Shown: positions 25,301-36,883, counted from the stretch's first letter. The stretch: DNA of 36,883 nucleotides from Rhodospirillales bacterium (GCA_030746935.1 JASLLV010000005.1:1-36883), one strand, 5' to 3'. A program made the numbers and translations. Notes: generated from the sequence alone by a model not told the origin.

Positions 25301-25820
25301 CCGCCGGGGGATTGGCGAGCTCGATCGCGAGGGGCGGGAACGCCTGCTGGCCTCGTTCAACGAAGTCGACCACCACTTCCAGGAGCTGTTTAAGGGGCTG
25401 TTCGGCGGCGGGCGCGCCCATCTCCAACTCACGGAATCCGAGGATCCCCTCGAGGCGGGGCTGGAGATCATGGCGAGCCCGCCCGGCAAGCGGCTTCAAG
25501 TGCTGTCACTGTTATCCGGTGGCGAGCAGGCGCTGACTGCGATTGCGCTCCTGTTTGCCGTGTTTCTCACAAATCCGGCGCCGATCTGCATCCTCGACGA
25601 GGTCGACGCGCCCCTCGACGACGCGAACGTCGGCCGGGTTCTCAACCTGGTCGACCAAATCGCGAACCAATGCGACACCCGGTTCCTGATCGTCAGCCAT
25701 AACCGCATGACCATGGCCCAGGTGGACCGCCTGTTCGGCGTGACCATGGGCGAACAGGGTGTCTCGCAACTCGTCTCCGTCGACCTCGGTCAGGCCGAGG
25801 CGCTTCACCAGACTGCTTAG
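22368..25820 (+). CDS. smc: Chromosome segregation ATPase SMC
   Basis: A 1150-residue condensin subunit that compacts and segregates the chromosome. The N-terminal head holds Walker A GPNGCGKSN and FRVNGREVRARDVQLLFADS; two long Ala/Glu/Arg-rich coiled coils follow, separated by a hinge around residues 500-630. The C-terminal head has the ABC signature LSGGEQALTAIALLFAVF and Walker B ICILDEVDAPLDDANV. The hinge (GYEAALGAALGDDLSAPSDEP onwards) looks shorter and less canonical than that of Bacillus SMC, as I recall for alphaproteobacteria. Translation appears to begin at TTG 22368, opening directly at LQFTKVRLSGFKSFV, with a purine-rich AGGGCGAGA upstream. Confidence 0.96.
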   Translation: MLQFTKVRLSGFKSFVEPSDVLIERGTTGIVGPNGCGKSNLVEAIRWAMGETSARKVRGGEMDDMIFGGSGSRPARNIAEVILSLDNQARSAPAAFNDSGEIEVSRRIERGQGSTFRVNGREVRARDVQLLFADSATGARSTALVSQGRVGEVIAAKPVGRRALLEEAAGIVGLHSRRHEAELRLRGAETNLERLDDVLASLELQLRGLKKQVRQAKRYRTINDHIRRAEAALFLSRWRAATASLADSQLDLERVSAEVATLTGRTAAAATALADADAAVPAHRDAEVRAAAVLQRLSVERDGLALEEQRVSAAEADLRDRLQQAAADMDRERALAIEAGEAAKRLGVELAEIVAASKREAEARNTAASQLEAANAMAAEAEAVVTALTEEAAAAGAHQAGIEGRIAQFDERRRRLAVRLDEITRELDAHDSGTDDRSPLEGAARTLDEARRQLSLARDATAVAEKARVDAASATARTADDRQAAAQTLATLEAEARALADVLSSGEADLWPPVYEAVRVADGYEAALGAALGDDLSAPSDEPAPVHWRTLPPTSDAPALPAGADAVSRHVKAPAALRRRLDQIGVVEDADAAERLRDHLAQGQRLVSRDGGLWRWDGFTVAAGAASPAATRIAQRKRLNAVRLETADAIGALETKDEHMQAARAAEARAADEERSARESGRAAEAAWEAFAEIKESVAEAASRRAALGEGAEQARTEIAEIEPEIERLRQSLADLPATDDARTRLTALRDDLSQRRSAEADCRAVHDGLVREVENRSRRENAIGQELALWQGRKDGAEAHLNDLEDRRRQAAGEIDRLAERPREIAERRRLLLSSLEQAEGDRRGAADRLAEAEGRLAEAGRAARGAEAERAGARERMVRAEGLAEQGEQAIASLTERIAERVQCAPEELATHAGLGEDAETPDEETLQRRLERLLRERDNMGPVNLRAEHEVEEVEERFTSLGSEREDLVHAIAKLRRGIGELDREGRERLLASFNEVDHHFQELFKGLFGGGRAHLQLTESEDPLEAGLEIMASPPGKRLQVLSLLSGGEQALTAIALLFAVFLTNPAPICILDEVDAPLDDANVGRVLNLVDQIANQCDTRFLIVSHNRMTMAQVDRLFGVTMGEQGVSQLVSVDLGQAEALHQTA

Positions 25821-25881
25821 GGCCCCATCGCTGAGACGGAAAATCTTTTAATTTCAATCGATAATCCCCAACCCTTCGGCC

Positions 25882-25910
25882 TTGACAGCGCCCGGAGCCG
25901 CGATTATTTT
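25882..25910 (+). promoter_or_regulatory. Sigma-70-type promoter for the F0 ATP synthase operon
   Basis: A perfect -35 TTGACA (25882-25887) is separated by 17 bases from TATTTT (25905-25910), a four-of-six match to the -10 consensus. Transcription would start near 25917, about 50 bases before the atpI start. The preceding 60 bases are AT-rich for this genome. No terminator is seen after smc, so read-through from smc is also possible. Confidence 0.7.
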
Positions 25911-25968
25911 CGCGGGCCGAACAAGGCGCGAACTCAGCCTTCACGGTTCGGTGTCCGCGTATTTTTTT

Positions 25969-26427
25969 ATGGAACATGGCAAATCGGCAGAACCGCTAAA
26001 GGATCTGGACGAGCGGCTTCGACGCGCCAAGGCGGAGGGCGAGGCGCCGGCGAAGGCGGGACCGGCGGAATCGCAAGCGTCGATGAGCGGTTTGGGACTC
26101 GCCTTTCGCATCGGAACCGAGCTCGTCGCAGCCTTGGTCGTGGGTGTCGGTTTGGGGCTCGTTTTGGATCATTGGCTCGGCACCGCGCCTTGGCTTCTCG
26201 TGGTGTTCTTTTTTATGGGGGCCGCCACGGGAATTCTGAATGTGTACCGGGTAGCGAGCGGGATCGGACTGACGCCCGGCACCCAAACATCCACCGCATC
26301 GGGGCCGGGGGCCGAGAAGACGAACGGAAGGACCGACACGCCCGTGACACGCGAGCAGCGTAGCGGCGAGAACGCAATCGGTTCGGGCGACTCACCGAGA
26401 GAGGAGCACCGTGGCGAATCCGCTTGA
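25969..26427 (+). CDS. atpI: ATP synthase protein I (AtpI/AtpZ-type)
   Basis: A 152-residue small membrane protein at the head of the F0 operon. A charged N-terminus (EPLKDLDERLRRAKAEG) precedes two hydrophobic helices (FRIGTELVAALVVGVGLGLVLDHWLG and WLLVVFFFMGAATGILNVYRV), the typical AtpI pattern; such proteins assist c-ring assembly or ion supply. The roughly 50-residue Ser/Thr/Gly-rich C-terminal tail is longer than usual and overlaps the atpB start by 17 bp. ATG 25969 was chosen over 25882 because the latter overlaps the promoter. Confidence 0.85.
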   Translation: MEHGKSAEPLKDLDERLRRAKAEGEAPAKAGPAESQASMSGLGLAFRIGTELVAALVVGVGLGLVLDHWLGTAPWLLVVFFFMGAATGILNVYRVASGIGLTPGTQTSTASGPGAEKTNGRTDTPVTREQRSGENAIGSGDSPREEHRGESA

Positions 26428-27136
26428 ACAGTTCCAGATCAAGACGATCGTCCCGATTCCAATCGGCGAGATCGACGCTTCGTTCACGAACGCGTCCGCC
26501 TTTATGCTGGTCGCGGTCGCCGCGGCAACACTCTTCCTCACGCTGAGCATGCGCGGGCGCTCGACGATCCCGAACCGCTGGCAATCCATGGCCGAACTCG
26601 CCTACGAGTTCATCGGCGCGATGGTGCGCGACAACGTCGGCCCCGAGGGCCGCCGCTACTTCCCTTTTATCTTCTCGCTTTTCATGTTCATCCTGTTCGC
26701 CAACCTGATCGGCCTGATTCCGTACAGCTTCACGGTCACCAGCCACATCGTCGTGACGTTCGCCATGGCGATCACGGTATTTCTGGGCGTGACCTTGGTC
26801 GGCATCATCCGGCACGGTTTCCGGTTCTTCACTTTCTTCCTGCCGACCGGGGTGCCGATGATCATGGCCCCGTTGCTGGTGCCGATCGAGGTTTTGTCCT
26901 ATCTATCGCGCCCAGTCAGCCTGTCGATCCGCCTGTTCGCCAATATGATGGCGGGACACACGATGCTGAAGGTGTTCGCCGGCTTCGTGGTGCCGTTGGG
27001 GCTGCTGGGCGGGTGGGCGCCGCTGAGCGTCGACGTGGCGCTGACGGCCTTCGAATTCTTGGTCGCCTTCTTGCAAGCGTATGTGTTCACCATCCTGACC
27101 TGTCTTTATCTCAACGACGCCATCCACTTACATTGA
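26411..27136 (+). CDS. atpB: F0F1 ATP synthase subunit a
   Basis: A 241-residue inner-membrane subunit forming the proton half-channels next to the c ring. The essential arginine lies in [13 protein letters not shown] (R174). Other conserved stretches are [37 protein letters not shown] and [24 protein letters not shown]. The length is typical of alphaproteobacterial AtpB. Translation starts at GTG 26411 with a GAGAGGAG ribosome-binding site, inside the 3' end of atpI. Confidence 0.96.
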   Translation: MANPLEQFQIKTIVPIPIGEIDASFTNASAFMLVAVAAATLFLTLSMRGRSTIPNRWQSMAELAYEFIGAMVRDNVGPEGRRYFPFIFSLFMFILFANLIGLIPYSFTVTSHIVVTFAMAITVFLGVTLVGIIRHGFRFFTFFLPTGVPMIMAPLLVPIEVLSYLSRPVSLSIRLFANMMAGHTMLKVFAGFVVPLGLLGGWAPLSVDVALTAFEFLVAFLQAYVFTILTCLYLNDAIHLH

Positions 27137-27200
27137 CCGCGCGCGCGATTTCGTATCGCGATCAACCACTGAGACGAAACGAACACGAGGACGAACGACA

Positions 27201-27425
27201 ATGGAACTTGACGCCGCGAAAATGATTGGTGCCGGCCTGGCCGTGATCGGTCTTGGCGGAGTCGGCGCCGGAATCGGCAACATATTTTCCTCACTGATCG
27301 GCTCCATCGCGCGAAACCCGGCCGCCCGCGGGCAGGTATTCGGCTTGGCGATGCTTGGCTTCGCGCTGGTCGAGGCCGTGGCGCTTTACGCGCTCTTGAT
27401 CTCGTTCCTGATCCTTTTCACCTGA
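27201..27425 (+). CDS. atpE: F0F1 ATP synthase subunit c
   Basis: A 74-residue two-helix proteolipid that forms the rotating c ring. The first helix is glycine-rich ([18 protein letters not shown]), the polar loop holds the conserved ARNPAARGQ, and the second helix carries the proton-binding glutamate E58 in [13 protein letters not shown]. The residues suggest proton rather than sodium coupling. It is flanked by short gaps of 64 and 47 bp within the operon. Confidence 0.96.
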   Translation: MELDAAKMIGAGLAVIGLGGVGAGIGNIFSSLIGSIARNPAARGQVFGLAMLGFALVEAVALYALLISFLILFT

Positions 27426-27472
27426 GGCGGTTCGCAAGCGCCGCGACGGGAAAGGACGCAACGGAGTCCGGC

Positions 27473-28048
27473 ATGGTGCGCGCCTTGTTGCAAGCCGCGA
27501 TGGTGGCCCTGCTGATGATCGGTGCCGTCGATTCGACGGCGCTCGCGGCCGGCCTTCCGCAACTCGACGCGACCAAGTTCGCGCCGCAGGTGATCTGGCT
27601 CTTCCTCTCGTTCGCGATCTTTTATCTGCTCATGGCGCGGCTTGCGCTGCCCCGTATCAACCGCGTGCTCGAGGAACGCCAGCGACGTATCGACGATGGT
27701 CTGGCGAAAGCCGAGTCGCTCCGCGATGAAGCCGCCCGCGTACTCGAGGCCTATGAGGCCGCGATCGACGAGGCCCGGACCGAGGCCCGGACGATCGTTC
27801 GAACGGCTGCGGCCGAGTTCGCCGAGACCTCCGCCAAACGGCAGGGGGAGCTCGCCGAGCGCCTCGGCGCCGAGATCGCCCAAGGCGAGCAACGAATCGC
27901 CGAAGCCAAAGAGCGGGCGCTCGCCAACATCCGCGACGCGGCGATCGAAATCGCCCGCGCGGCGAGCGAGAAGCTTGTCGGCGAGGCCGCGGACGAGACG
28001 GTCCTTGGCGGCGCCGTCGACCACGCGCTGAAGGATCGTGCACGATGA
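27473..28048 (+). CDS. atpF': F0F1 ATP synthase subunit b' (peripheral stalk)
   Basis: A 191-residue peripheral stalk subunit. A signal-like hydrophobic leader (LLQAAMVALLMIGAV) is followed by the family's GLPQLDATKFAPQVIWLFLSFAIFYLLM membrane helix and a long charged coiled coil. Photosynthetic and many alphaproteobacteria carry b' and b as separate genes, so this copy with the LPQLD motif is b'. It overlaps the following b gene by four bases (ATGA). Confidence 0.93.
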   Translation: MVRALLQAAMVALLMIGAVDSTALAAGLPQLDATKFAPQVIWLFLSFAIFYLLMARLALPRINRVLEERQRRIDDGLAKAESLRDEAARVLEAYEAAIDEARTEARTIVRTAAAEFAETSAKRQGELAERLGAEIAQGEQRIAEAKERALANIRDAAIEIARAASEKLVGEAADETVLGGAVDHALKDRAR

Positions 28049-28572
28049 GTGCGCTTGCGGCGGAGGCCGGACATTCGGCGGCTGAGGCGTTTTTCGCCTC
28101 TACCGAATTCTGGGTGCTGGTTGCGTTCGTGATCCTGGTAGGGTTCGCAGCCAGGCCTCTGTTCCCAAAGATTGCCGGGGCCCTGGACGACCGTTCGGCA
28201 GCCATCAAGCGCCACCTCGACGAGGCCCGCGAGCTTCGCGAGGAGGCCCAGGAGCTGTTGGCCTCCTACCAGCGCAAGCATCGCGATTCGGCGACTGAGG
28301 CCGAGGCGATCCTCGATCTCGCGCGCAACGAGGCGGGGATGATGACCGAGCGCGCGGTGGGCGAGATGGAACGCACGCTCGAGCGTCGCGAGCAGCTCGC
28401 GCTGAATAGCATTGCGCACGCCGAATCGAAGGCGCTCGACGAAGTCCGCGACGCGGCGGCCGACGTAGCACTCGACGCCGTCCAACGCGTGATCGCCGAA
28501 ACCGTTACGGGCGAAAAGGCGGACGCCTTGATCGAAACCGAGATCAAGGAGCTTCCGAAGAAGCTGAATTAG
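28045..28572 (+). CDS. atpF: F0F1 ATP synthase subunit b (peripheral stalk)
   Basis: A 175-residue subunit b. A single membrane helix near the N-terminus (EFWVLVAFVILVGFAA) leads into a coiled coil (AAIKRHLDEARELREEAQELLASYQRKHRD) and a C-terminal helical part that contacts F1 delta. It is the last gene of the F0 operon; F1 genes must lie elsewhere. The start overlaps the b' stop (ATGA), suggesting coupled translation and a balanced b'/b pair. It converges with ligA. Confidence 0.94.
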   Translation: MSALAAEAGHSAAEAFFASTEFWVLVAFVILVGFAARPLFPKIAGALDDRSAAIKRHLDEARELREEAQELLASYQRKHRDSATEAEAILDLARNEAGMMTERAVGEMERTLERREQLALNSIAHAESKALDEVRDAAADVALDAVQRVIAETVTGEKADALIETEIKELPKKLN

Positions 28573-28586
28573 AGCGCTATCGTGAA

Positions 28587-28600
28587 GCGCCAGCTGGCGC
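28587..28600. terminator. Palindrome between convergent atpF and ligA
   Basis: GCGCCAGCTGGCGC is a perfect 14-base palindrome, flanked by CGTG and CACG that could lengthen the stem. No T-run follows, so a bidirectional terminator is only a suggestion. The gap is 73 bp and holds nothing else apparent; its TAGAGCGCTATC resembles the end of the 134-bp element. Confidence 0.35.
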
Positions 28601-28645
28601 GATTCCACGCCGACGGACTACGCTCAAAGCCCCCGTCGAGGGGAT

Positions 28646-32406
<3,761 letters not shown>

Positions 32407-32419
32407 CCGCGACCGCCCC

Positions 32420-33235
32420 CTACCAGAACTGGTACCACGGCCCTTGCGAGGGAGCCTCTTCCTTTCCCTCAATGAGTCCGTAGCTGTCGCCGTACCAATC
32501 GTCGCCGCGAAAGTTATGGCTCAGGAAGGCCGCCCATTTGCGCGCCTCTGTCTCGGCGCCGAGCACGAGATTGACCTCCACGAGCCGATGCAGGGCTTCC
32601 GGCACGTGGCTCGTCGTCTGAAAGCGTTGAACGACGGTGATGAACCGGTTGATGGCGGCGTGGTAATGCCCCTGCTCCAGGTAGTAGCGGCCGATCTCCA
32701 TATCCGTGCCGGCGAGATGGTCGTTGATCAGGTCCAGCTTGATGCGGGCGTCGCGCGCGTAGCCGCTCGCCGGGTAGCGGCGGATCAGTTCGTCGAACGT
32801 CCCGAGCGCCTGTTGGGTCATGTTCTGGTCGCGGGCGACATCCGAGATCTGCTCGTAATAGGAAAGCCCCTTCAGGTAGTGCGCGTAGGGGGTATCGCGG
32901 TTCGACGGGTGCAGTTGGATGAAGCGGTCGATGGCGACGATGGCGTCGTCATATCGGTTGCCCACATAATGGCTGTAAGCGGCCATCAGTCGCGATTTGG
33001 TCGCCCACGCGGAATACGGATGCTGGCGCTCGACCTCGTCGAAGAGGATCGCTGCCTGCCCCGAATTTCGGCTTTCGAGGGCGTCCATCGCCTCGTTGTA
33101 GAGTTCGTGAACGGGTCGCTCGACGTATTCGCTGTCGCCGTCGCCCGAACATCCCGCAAGCGTGACGGTCGCCAAAACCGTCGCCAGCAGGGCGCGGCAA
33201 GCGGAACCGCGTTTCGTCGTCTCAATCTCTCGCAT
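32420..33235 (-). CDS. bamD: Outer membrane assembly lipoprotein BamD
   Basis: A 271-residue lipoprotein of the BAM complex, which inserts beta-barrel proteins into the outer membrane. The signal peptide ends in the lipobox LAGC. About five TPR-like helical repeats follow, with ELYNEAMDALESRNSGQAAILFDEVERQHPYSAWATKS, DRFIQLHPSNRDTPYAHYLKGLSYY and FDELIRRYPASGYARDARIKLDLIND as recognisable family blocks. ATG 33235 is chosen for the signal peptide; the ORF-track start 33796 overlaps lpxC. It is followed closely by recN. Confidence 0.94.
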   Translation of the reverse strand: MREIETTKRGSACRALLATVLATVTLAGCSGDGDSEYVERPVHELYNEAMDALESRNSGQAAILFDEVERQHPYSAWATKSRLMAAYSHYVGNRYDDAIVAIDRFIQLHPSNRDTPYAHYLKGLSYYEQISDVARDQNMTQQALGTFDELIRRYPASGYARDARIKLDLINDHLAGTDMEIGRYYLEQGHYHAAINRFITVVQRFQTTSHVPEALHRLVEVNLVLGAETEARKWAAFLSHNFRGDDWYGDSYGLIEGKEEAPSQGPWYQFW

Positions 33236-33365
33236 GGCCCTCGGCCGGCAACCGGGATTCTCGCTGCTGCGTCGGCGCACTATACCATGCGACGGCAGAC
33301 CGGCCCAACGGCCCAGGCGGGCGTCGGGTCCGGCGAAATCCGGGCGTGGAGTGAGAAAGAATTCG

Positions 33366-34400
33366 CTACGACGGAGGCCGGCCGTCAGGCGCCCGCGGCC
33401 ACGGATTGGAGGACGTGCGGGCGAGTCGTCTCGTCGGTTCGTGCGCGGGATGATCCAGCTCTCCGGCGCGAAGGACTTCTTCGCTCCACGCCTCGGAATC
33501 GGCGAACAATGTGCACAAAAGCTTGTTGTTGATGTCGTGGCCGGATCGAATTCCGTGGAACGCGCCCAAGATCGGCGCACCGGCGAGGTAAAGATCGCCC
33601 ACGGCATCGAGCGCCTTATGACGCGCGAATTCATCCTCGAACCGAAGGCCCCCGTGGTTGAGGATCCCGTCGCCGTCGACGACAATCGCGTTCTCGAGCG
33701 AGCCGCCCCGCGCGAGCCCGGCGGCCTGCATTTGCTCGATCTGGTCGAGGAAGCCGAAGGTTCGCGCCGGCGCCAACTCCGTCTTGAACGTTCCATTCAC
33801 GAGTGCCAGGGAAAGCGATTGGCGCGACACAATCGGGTTCTCGAAATCGATCTCGACACGCAGCGTGAAACCGGGCCCGGGCAGGAGCGACGCGGTGCTT
33901 CGCCCGTCGCTCACCGTTACGGGCTTCCGCACGCGGATGCCGCGGCGCGGGGCATCCTGCTCCTCGCAGCCGGCGCCGTCGATCAACGCGACGAACGGCG
34001 CCGCGCTTCCGTCCATGATAGGAATTTCGGGTCCGTCGACTTCGACCACGACGTTGTCGATTTCGCACCCCGCCAACGCCGCCAGCAGATGTTCGACCGT
34101 GCCGACGTGGGAGCCACCGTCGCCGACCAAGGTCGTGCAAAACCGCGTATTGACCACCCGGTCCCAACGTGCCGGAATCAGGGTGCCGCCGCCTTCGTCA
34201 CTACGCCTGAACGCGATGCCGGATCCCGGTGGCGCCGGGTGAAGGGTCACGGAAACCTTGGTCCCGCAATGGATGCCGATTCCGTCGAACGCGACCGCCG
34301 CGGCGAGGGTCTTCTGGCGGACGAATGGCCCGTCCGGGCCGTCACCGCCAAAATCGGTTTCGCGCCTTCCGCTATGGGCGGTCACTTGTACGATCTCCAT
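33366..34400 (-). CDS. lpxC: UDP-3-O-acyl-N-acetylglucosamine deacetylase LpxC
   Basis: A 344-residue zinc enzyme performing the committed step of lipid A synthesis. The zinc ligands are visible as H104 (GTVEHLLAAL), with H261 and D265 in FARHKALDAVGD. The SGHDINNKLL block carries the active-site histidine H288. About 28 residues precede the usual QKTL start of the family; the ATG at 34400 (MEIVQVTAH) has AGGTGA close upstream but the true start is not certain. It is preceded by two hairpins and a terminator belonging to ftsZ, implying its own promoter. The enzyme indicates a lipid-A-containing outer membrane. Confidence 0.93.
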   Translation of the reverse strand: MEIVQVTAHSGRRETDFGGDGPDGPFVRQKTLAAAVAFDGIGIHCGTKVSVTLHPAPPGSGIAFRRSDEGGGTLIPARWDRVVNTRFCTTLVGDGGSHVGTVEHLLAALAGCEIDNVVVEVDGPEIPIMDGSAAPFVALIDGAGCEEQDAPRRGIRVRKPVTVSDGRSTASLLPGPGFTLRVEIDFENPIVSRQSLSLALVNGTFKTELAPARTFGFLDQIEQMQAAGLARGGSLENAIVVDGDGILNHGGLRFEDEFARHKALDAVGDLYLAGAPILGAFHGIRSGHDINNKLLCTLFADSEAWSEEVLRAGELDHPAHEPTRRLARTSSNPWPRAPDGRPPS

Positions 34401-34427
34401 CTTCACCTGTCCGCCTCTTTGCCGGCG

Positions 34428-34454
34428 CCGCTTTTCGATTTTTGCGAGAAGCGG
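34428..34454 (-). promoter_or_regulatory. Hairpin in the lpxC 5' leader
   Basis: CCGCTTTTCG and CGAGAAGCGG (plus strand) pair over 10 bp with one mismatch around a 7-base ATTTTTG loop. It lies 28 bases before the lpxC start and just downstream of the ftsZ terminator on the minus strand; it could affect lpxC translation or be incidental. Confidence 0.4.
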
Positions 34455-34461
34455 TCGAGTC

Positions 34462-34511
34462 TCAAAGAAAAGCGCTTCGAGAGGCTGTTTACCAGCTGCT
34501 CCCGAAGCGCT
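34462..34511 (-). terminator. Rho-independent terminator of ftsZ
   Basis: On the minus strand AGCGCTTCGGGAG and CTCTCGAAGCGCT form a 13-bp stem with one mismatch and a 15-base loop that itself can fold (cagctg...cagc). The stem is followed by TTTCTTTG. It sits about 60 bases after the ftsZ stop. Confidence 0.8.
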
Positions 34512-34524
34512 CAAATCACTCTTT

Positions 34525-34539
34525 GTAACGGTTTGTTAC
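34525..34539. promoter_or_regulatory. GTAAC inverted repeat between ftsZ and lpxC
   Basis: GTAAC-ggttt-GTTAC is a perfect 5-bp palindrome with a 5-base spacer just upstream (in lpxC sense) of the ftsZ terminator. It could be a regulator site for lpxC, but the arms are short and the assignment is weak. Confidence 0.25.
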
Positions 34540-34570
34540 GTCCGTTCAGTCGTTTACGGCAGTTCGCCCC

Positions 34571-36199
34571 TCAGTTCGCCTGGCGGCGGAGAAATGCCGG
34601 AATGTCGAGCAGGTCGTCTTCGGAATTCGATGACGCCAGCCGTTCGTTGGGATCGAGGCCGCCGAGTCGCGGCTGACCCGATTTCGCGGGCTCACGGTCG
34701 GATTCCGGCCGGCTTGCCGACGCCGCAGGGGCCTCGTCCGCGGCTGGATTGACTGGCGCGGGGTTGGTGGCCGCCGGCTTCGCGGCCCGGCCCGTGCCGG
34801 TCACTCGCTCGAACAGCGTCAGCCCTCTCGATTTCCGCGCCGAATCCACCGGTTGAGACTCCGTTCCCTGCGGGCCGTTGGCCATCGCCGCAACCGCGAA
34901 GGGATCGGGCTCCGGGCGGCTCTTCGTTGCCCTCGGGTCGACCGGAGGCGGAGGAATGTACGCATCGCCGCCGCCGACGGCTATTGCCGCCACCGCTTCG
35001 ACTGCGGCCGGCTCCTCGGCCGCGGGCTCTTCTTTCTCGGCGGCCTCCGCCTCGAGCGGCTCGGATGGCGGGAGCGCGCCCGGTCCATCGCCAGCCGCGG
35101 GCGCGGATTCCGGCATCTCGACCACGGTGGCGGACGTCGAGGCTTCCTCGGGAGCCGCTCCGACATGCGCCTTTTGACGTGCCGAGACGATGCTGAGCAT
35201 CGCCGGTCGGGACTTGAGCACCGCACTCGCATCCATGCCCGTGGCGACGATGGAGATGCGCATCCGGCCGTCCATCTCGTCGGCGAATGTCGAGCCGAAG
35301 ATGATGTGCGCCTCGGCTTCCACTTCCGAGCGGATGCGGTTCACCGCCTCATCGACCTCGAACAGCGTCATGTCGGGGCCGCCGGTAATATTGATGAGCA
35401 CGCCGGTCGCCCCGTTGAGGGAGTTGTCGTCGAGGAGCGGGTTGGCGATCGCGGCCTCGGCGGCGTCGAGCGCACGCCGTTCGTCGCCGGCCTCGCCCGT
35501 CCCCATCATCGCCTTCCCCATCTCGCTCATTACCGCCCGAATGTCGGCGAAATCCAGGTTGATCAACCCGGGCATCACGATCAAGTCGGTGATTCCGCGA
35601 ACGCCTGAGTGGAGCACGTCGTCCGCCATCTTGAAGGCGTCGGCGAAGGTCGTCTTCTCGTTGGCGACGCGGAAAAGGTTCTGGTTGGGAATGATGATCA
35701 GGGTATCGACGAACTGCTCGAGTTCCTCGAGCCCCGCCTCCGCGACCCGCATACGATGCACGCCTTCGAAGTCGAAGGGCTTGGTCACCACGCCGACCGT
35801 CAGAATGCCCTGCTCACGCGCCGCACGGGCGATCACCGGCGCGGCGCCGGTGCCGGTCCCGCCGCCCATGCCGGCGGTGATGAACACCATGTTCGGGTCG
35901 CCCATCTCGCGGATCAGTTCCTCAAGGCTTTCCTCGGCCGCCGCTTGGCCCACCTCGGGCCGCGATCCGGCGCCCAGTCCGCCGGTGATGTTCACGCCCA
36001 GCTGGATGCGCCGGTCGGTGTGCGTTCGCGAAAGCGCCTGTGAGTCGGTATTGGCGACGACGAACTCGACGCCCGCGAGTTGATCCTGGATCATGTTGTC
36101 GACGGCGTTTCCGCCGGCGCCGCCGACTCCGATGACCGTGATCTTAGGTTTCATGTCCGGCTTGGTCAGGTGTTCCGGAACGCTAATGTTGATGGTCAT
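34571..36199 (-). CDS. ftsZ: Cell division GTPase FtsZ
   Basis: A 542-residue tubulin-like protein that forms the Z ring. The GTP site shows [25 protein letters not shown] and the tubulin signature [13 protein letters not shown], with the T7 loop [13 protein letters not shown] long Ala/Pro/Glu-rich linker (about 190 residues) separates the core from the conserved C-terminal peptide [11 protein letters not shown], which binds FtsA. The long linker is usual in alphaproteobacteria. ATG 36199 with GGAGAGGG upstream is preferred to the ORF-track start. It follows ftsA by 115 bp. Confidence 0.97.
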   Translation of the reverse strand: MTINISVPEHLTKPDMKPKITVIGVGGAGGNAVDNMIQDQLAGVEFVVANTDSQALSRTHTDRRIQLGVNITGGLGAGSRPEVGQAAAEESLEELIREMGDPNMVFITAGMGGGTGTGAAPVIARAAREQGILTVGVVTKPFDFEGVHRMRVAEAGLEELEQFVDTLIIIPNQNLFRVANEKTTFADAFKMADDVLHSGVRGITDLIVMPGLINLDFADIRAVMSEMGKAMMGTGEAGDERRALDAAEAAIANPLLDDNSLNGATGVLINITGGPDMTLFEVDEAVNRIRSEVEAEAHIIFGSTFADEMDGRMRISIVATGMDASAVLKSRPAMLSIVSARQKAHVGAAPEEASTSATVVEMPESAPAAGDGPGALPPSEPLEAEAAEKEEPAAEEPAAVEAVAAIAVGGGDAYIPPPPVDPRATKSRPEPDPFAVAAMANGPQGTESQPVDSARKSRGLTLFERVTGTGRAAKPAATNPAPVNPAADEAPAASASRPESDREPAKSGQPRLGGLDPNERLASSNSEDDLLDIPAFLRRQAN

Positions 36200-36314
36200 G
36201 TCCCTCTCCGTTTTGTTCCTCAAAACCGAGCCGACGCATGCGACACGTCGCCCAGGTGGATCGATGGTTCCATCTCGCCGCGAACCGCGTCCGCGACCGT
36301 AAAAAGGCCCCCCG

Positions 36315-36883
36315 TCAGAGGTTTTCGCGCAGCCATTGCCCGAGCCGACCCAAGCGGCCGTTCGGCTCCTCCACTGGGCGATACGCCCGTTCGGGCGCTC
36401 TTTGATTGTTGTCGGCGGGAAAGCTCAAAAGCCCCGCACACGTCGAGAACGCGGGTCCGCCGACCGCCTCGGCCAAGCCATCGACAGGTCGCGGCCTGGA
36501 CATTCGAACCTGTTTATCGAGCATCGTCGCGGCGAGTTCCCGCACGCCGGTGAGCTGACTCGCGCCGCCCGTAAGCACGACTCTGCGGCCGGCCACCTTG
36601 TCGAAGCCCGCGGCCTCGAGGCCCGAGCGCACCATCTCGAAGGTTTCCTCGAGGCGCGGCCGGATAATTCCGACCAGCATGGAACGCGGGACCTGGGTGG
36701 TTTCGCCGTCGTCGCCTTCGCCGATGAGCGGAACCTTGATGATCTCGCGGTCGTCCGAGGGCGACGGCAGAACGCTGCCGTGAAGGGTTTTGACGCGCTC
36801 GGCATGCTCGAGCGGCGTCGAGAGCCCGCGCGCGACGTCCTTGGTGACGTTGACGCCGCCAAGCGGGATCGAGTCCGTGTGAA
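36315..36883 (-). CDS. ftsA: Cell division protein FtsA (C-terminal part, cut by the window edge)
   Basis: The frame is open to the right edge and yields about 188 residues of the actin-like membrane tether of the Z ring. Visible family blocks are [68 protein letters not shown], the phosphate loop [17 protein letters not shown], and a C-terminal amphipathic helix ([12 protein letters not shown]) that binds membrane. The ORF-track entry starting at 36680 is only an internal ATG. It lies upstream of ftsZ in the usual order. Confidence 0.93.
   Translation of the reverse strand, partial: HTDSIPLGGVNVTKDVARGLSTPLEHAERVKTLHGSVLPSPSDDREIIKVPLIGEGDDGETTQVPRSMLVGIIRPRLEETFEMVRSGLEAAGFDKVAGRRVVLTGGASQLTGVRELAATMLDKQVRMSRPRPVDGLAEAVGGPAFSTCAGLLSFPADNNQRAPERAYRPVEEPNGRLGRLGQWLRENL

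Noticed and set aside
22295-25489. Several 400-500-residue ORFs overlapping smc in other frames
   Set aside because: All are Arg/Ala/Ser-rich shadows of the SMC coiled coils; only the 22368-25820 frame has Walker A, signature and Walker B motifs.
34571-36199. Possible second FtsZ-like or truncated variant because of the long C-terminal region
   Set aside because: The core, the T7 loop and the terminal peptide are all normal, and long linkers are usual for alphaproteobacterial FtsZ.

Overview
The window looks like chromosomal DNA of a GC-rich alphaproteobacterium, most likely of the Rhodospirillales type. Three things point there. The F0 part of the ATP synthase stands apart from F1 and has separate b' and b subunits. 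On the other strand the end of the division/cell-wall cluster runs ftsA-ftsZ-lpxC-bamD-recN-ligA. There are also several TRAP transporters. No rRNA, tRNA or CRISPR array was recognised, and the only insertion-sequence trace is a short IS3-type relic at the left edge.

Left part (about 1-18,800) is an accessory, uptake and catabolism region. It opens with an IS3 orfA relic joined to a 5'-truncated gene, followed by a cysteine-rich DUF1847 protein. That gene diverges, across a perfect FNR/FixK-type box, from a first DapA-like aldolase, a complete DctPQM TRAP transporter and a dienelactone hydrolase-like enzyme. Next comes a second module: a DapA-like aldolase and a divergent DAP-decarboxylase-like PLP enzyme, bracketed by two paralogous MFS transporters, one of which has lost about 60 C-terminal residues in frame. 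An orphan TRAP binding protein, a c-type cytochrome, and a TAXI-TRAP operon (binding protein, fused 4TM/12TM permease, universal stress protein) follow. An RpiR/MurR-type regulator closes the region.

Right part (about 19,100-36,883) is core genome. On the plus strand: apt, then (after the minus-strand mutY) dciA-like DUF721, a DsbA-family thiol oxidoreductase, smc, and the F0 operon atpI-atpB-atpE-atpF'-atpF with a strong-looking promoter. These converge on a minus-strand series: ftsA (partial), ftsZ, lpxC, bamD, recN and ligA. A strong terminator separates ftsZ from lpxC, and recN and ligA overlap. The whole mutY-dciA gap is occupied by a 134-bp element with 24-bp inverted ends.

The least explained unit is the DapA-like/LysA-like/MFS module (6,452-11,472). 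The catalytic residues of the aldolases are intact, but the decarboxylase-like protein has altered active-site motifs, and the transporter context argues for catabolism of an unknown amino or keto acid rather than lysine synthesis. Start sites were chosen from ribosome-binding sites and family alignment from memory; no database search was possible.
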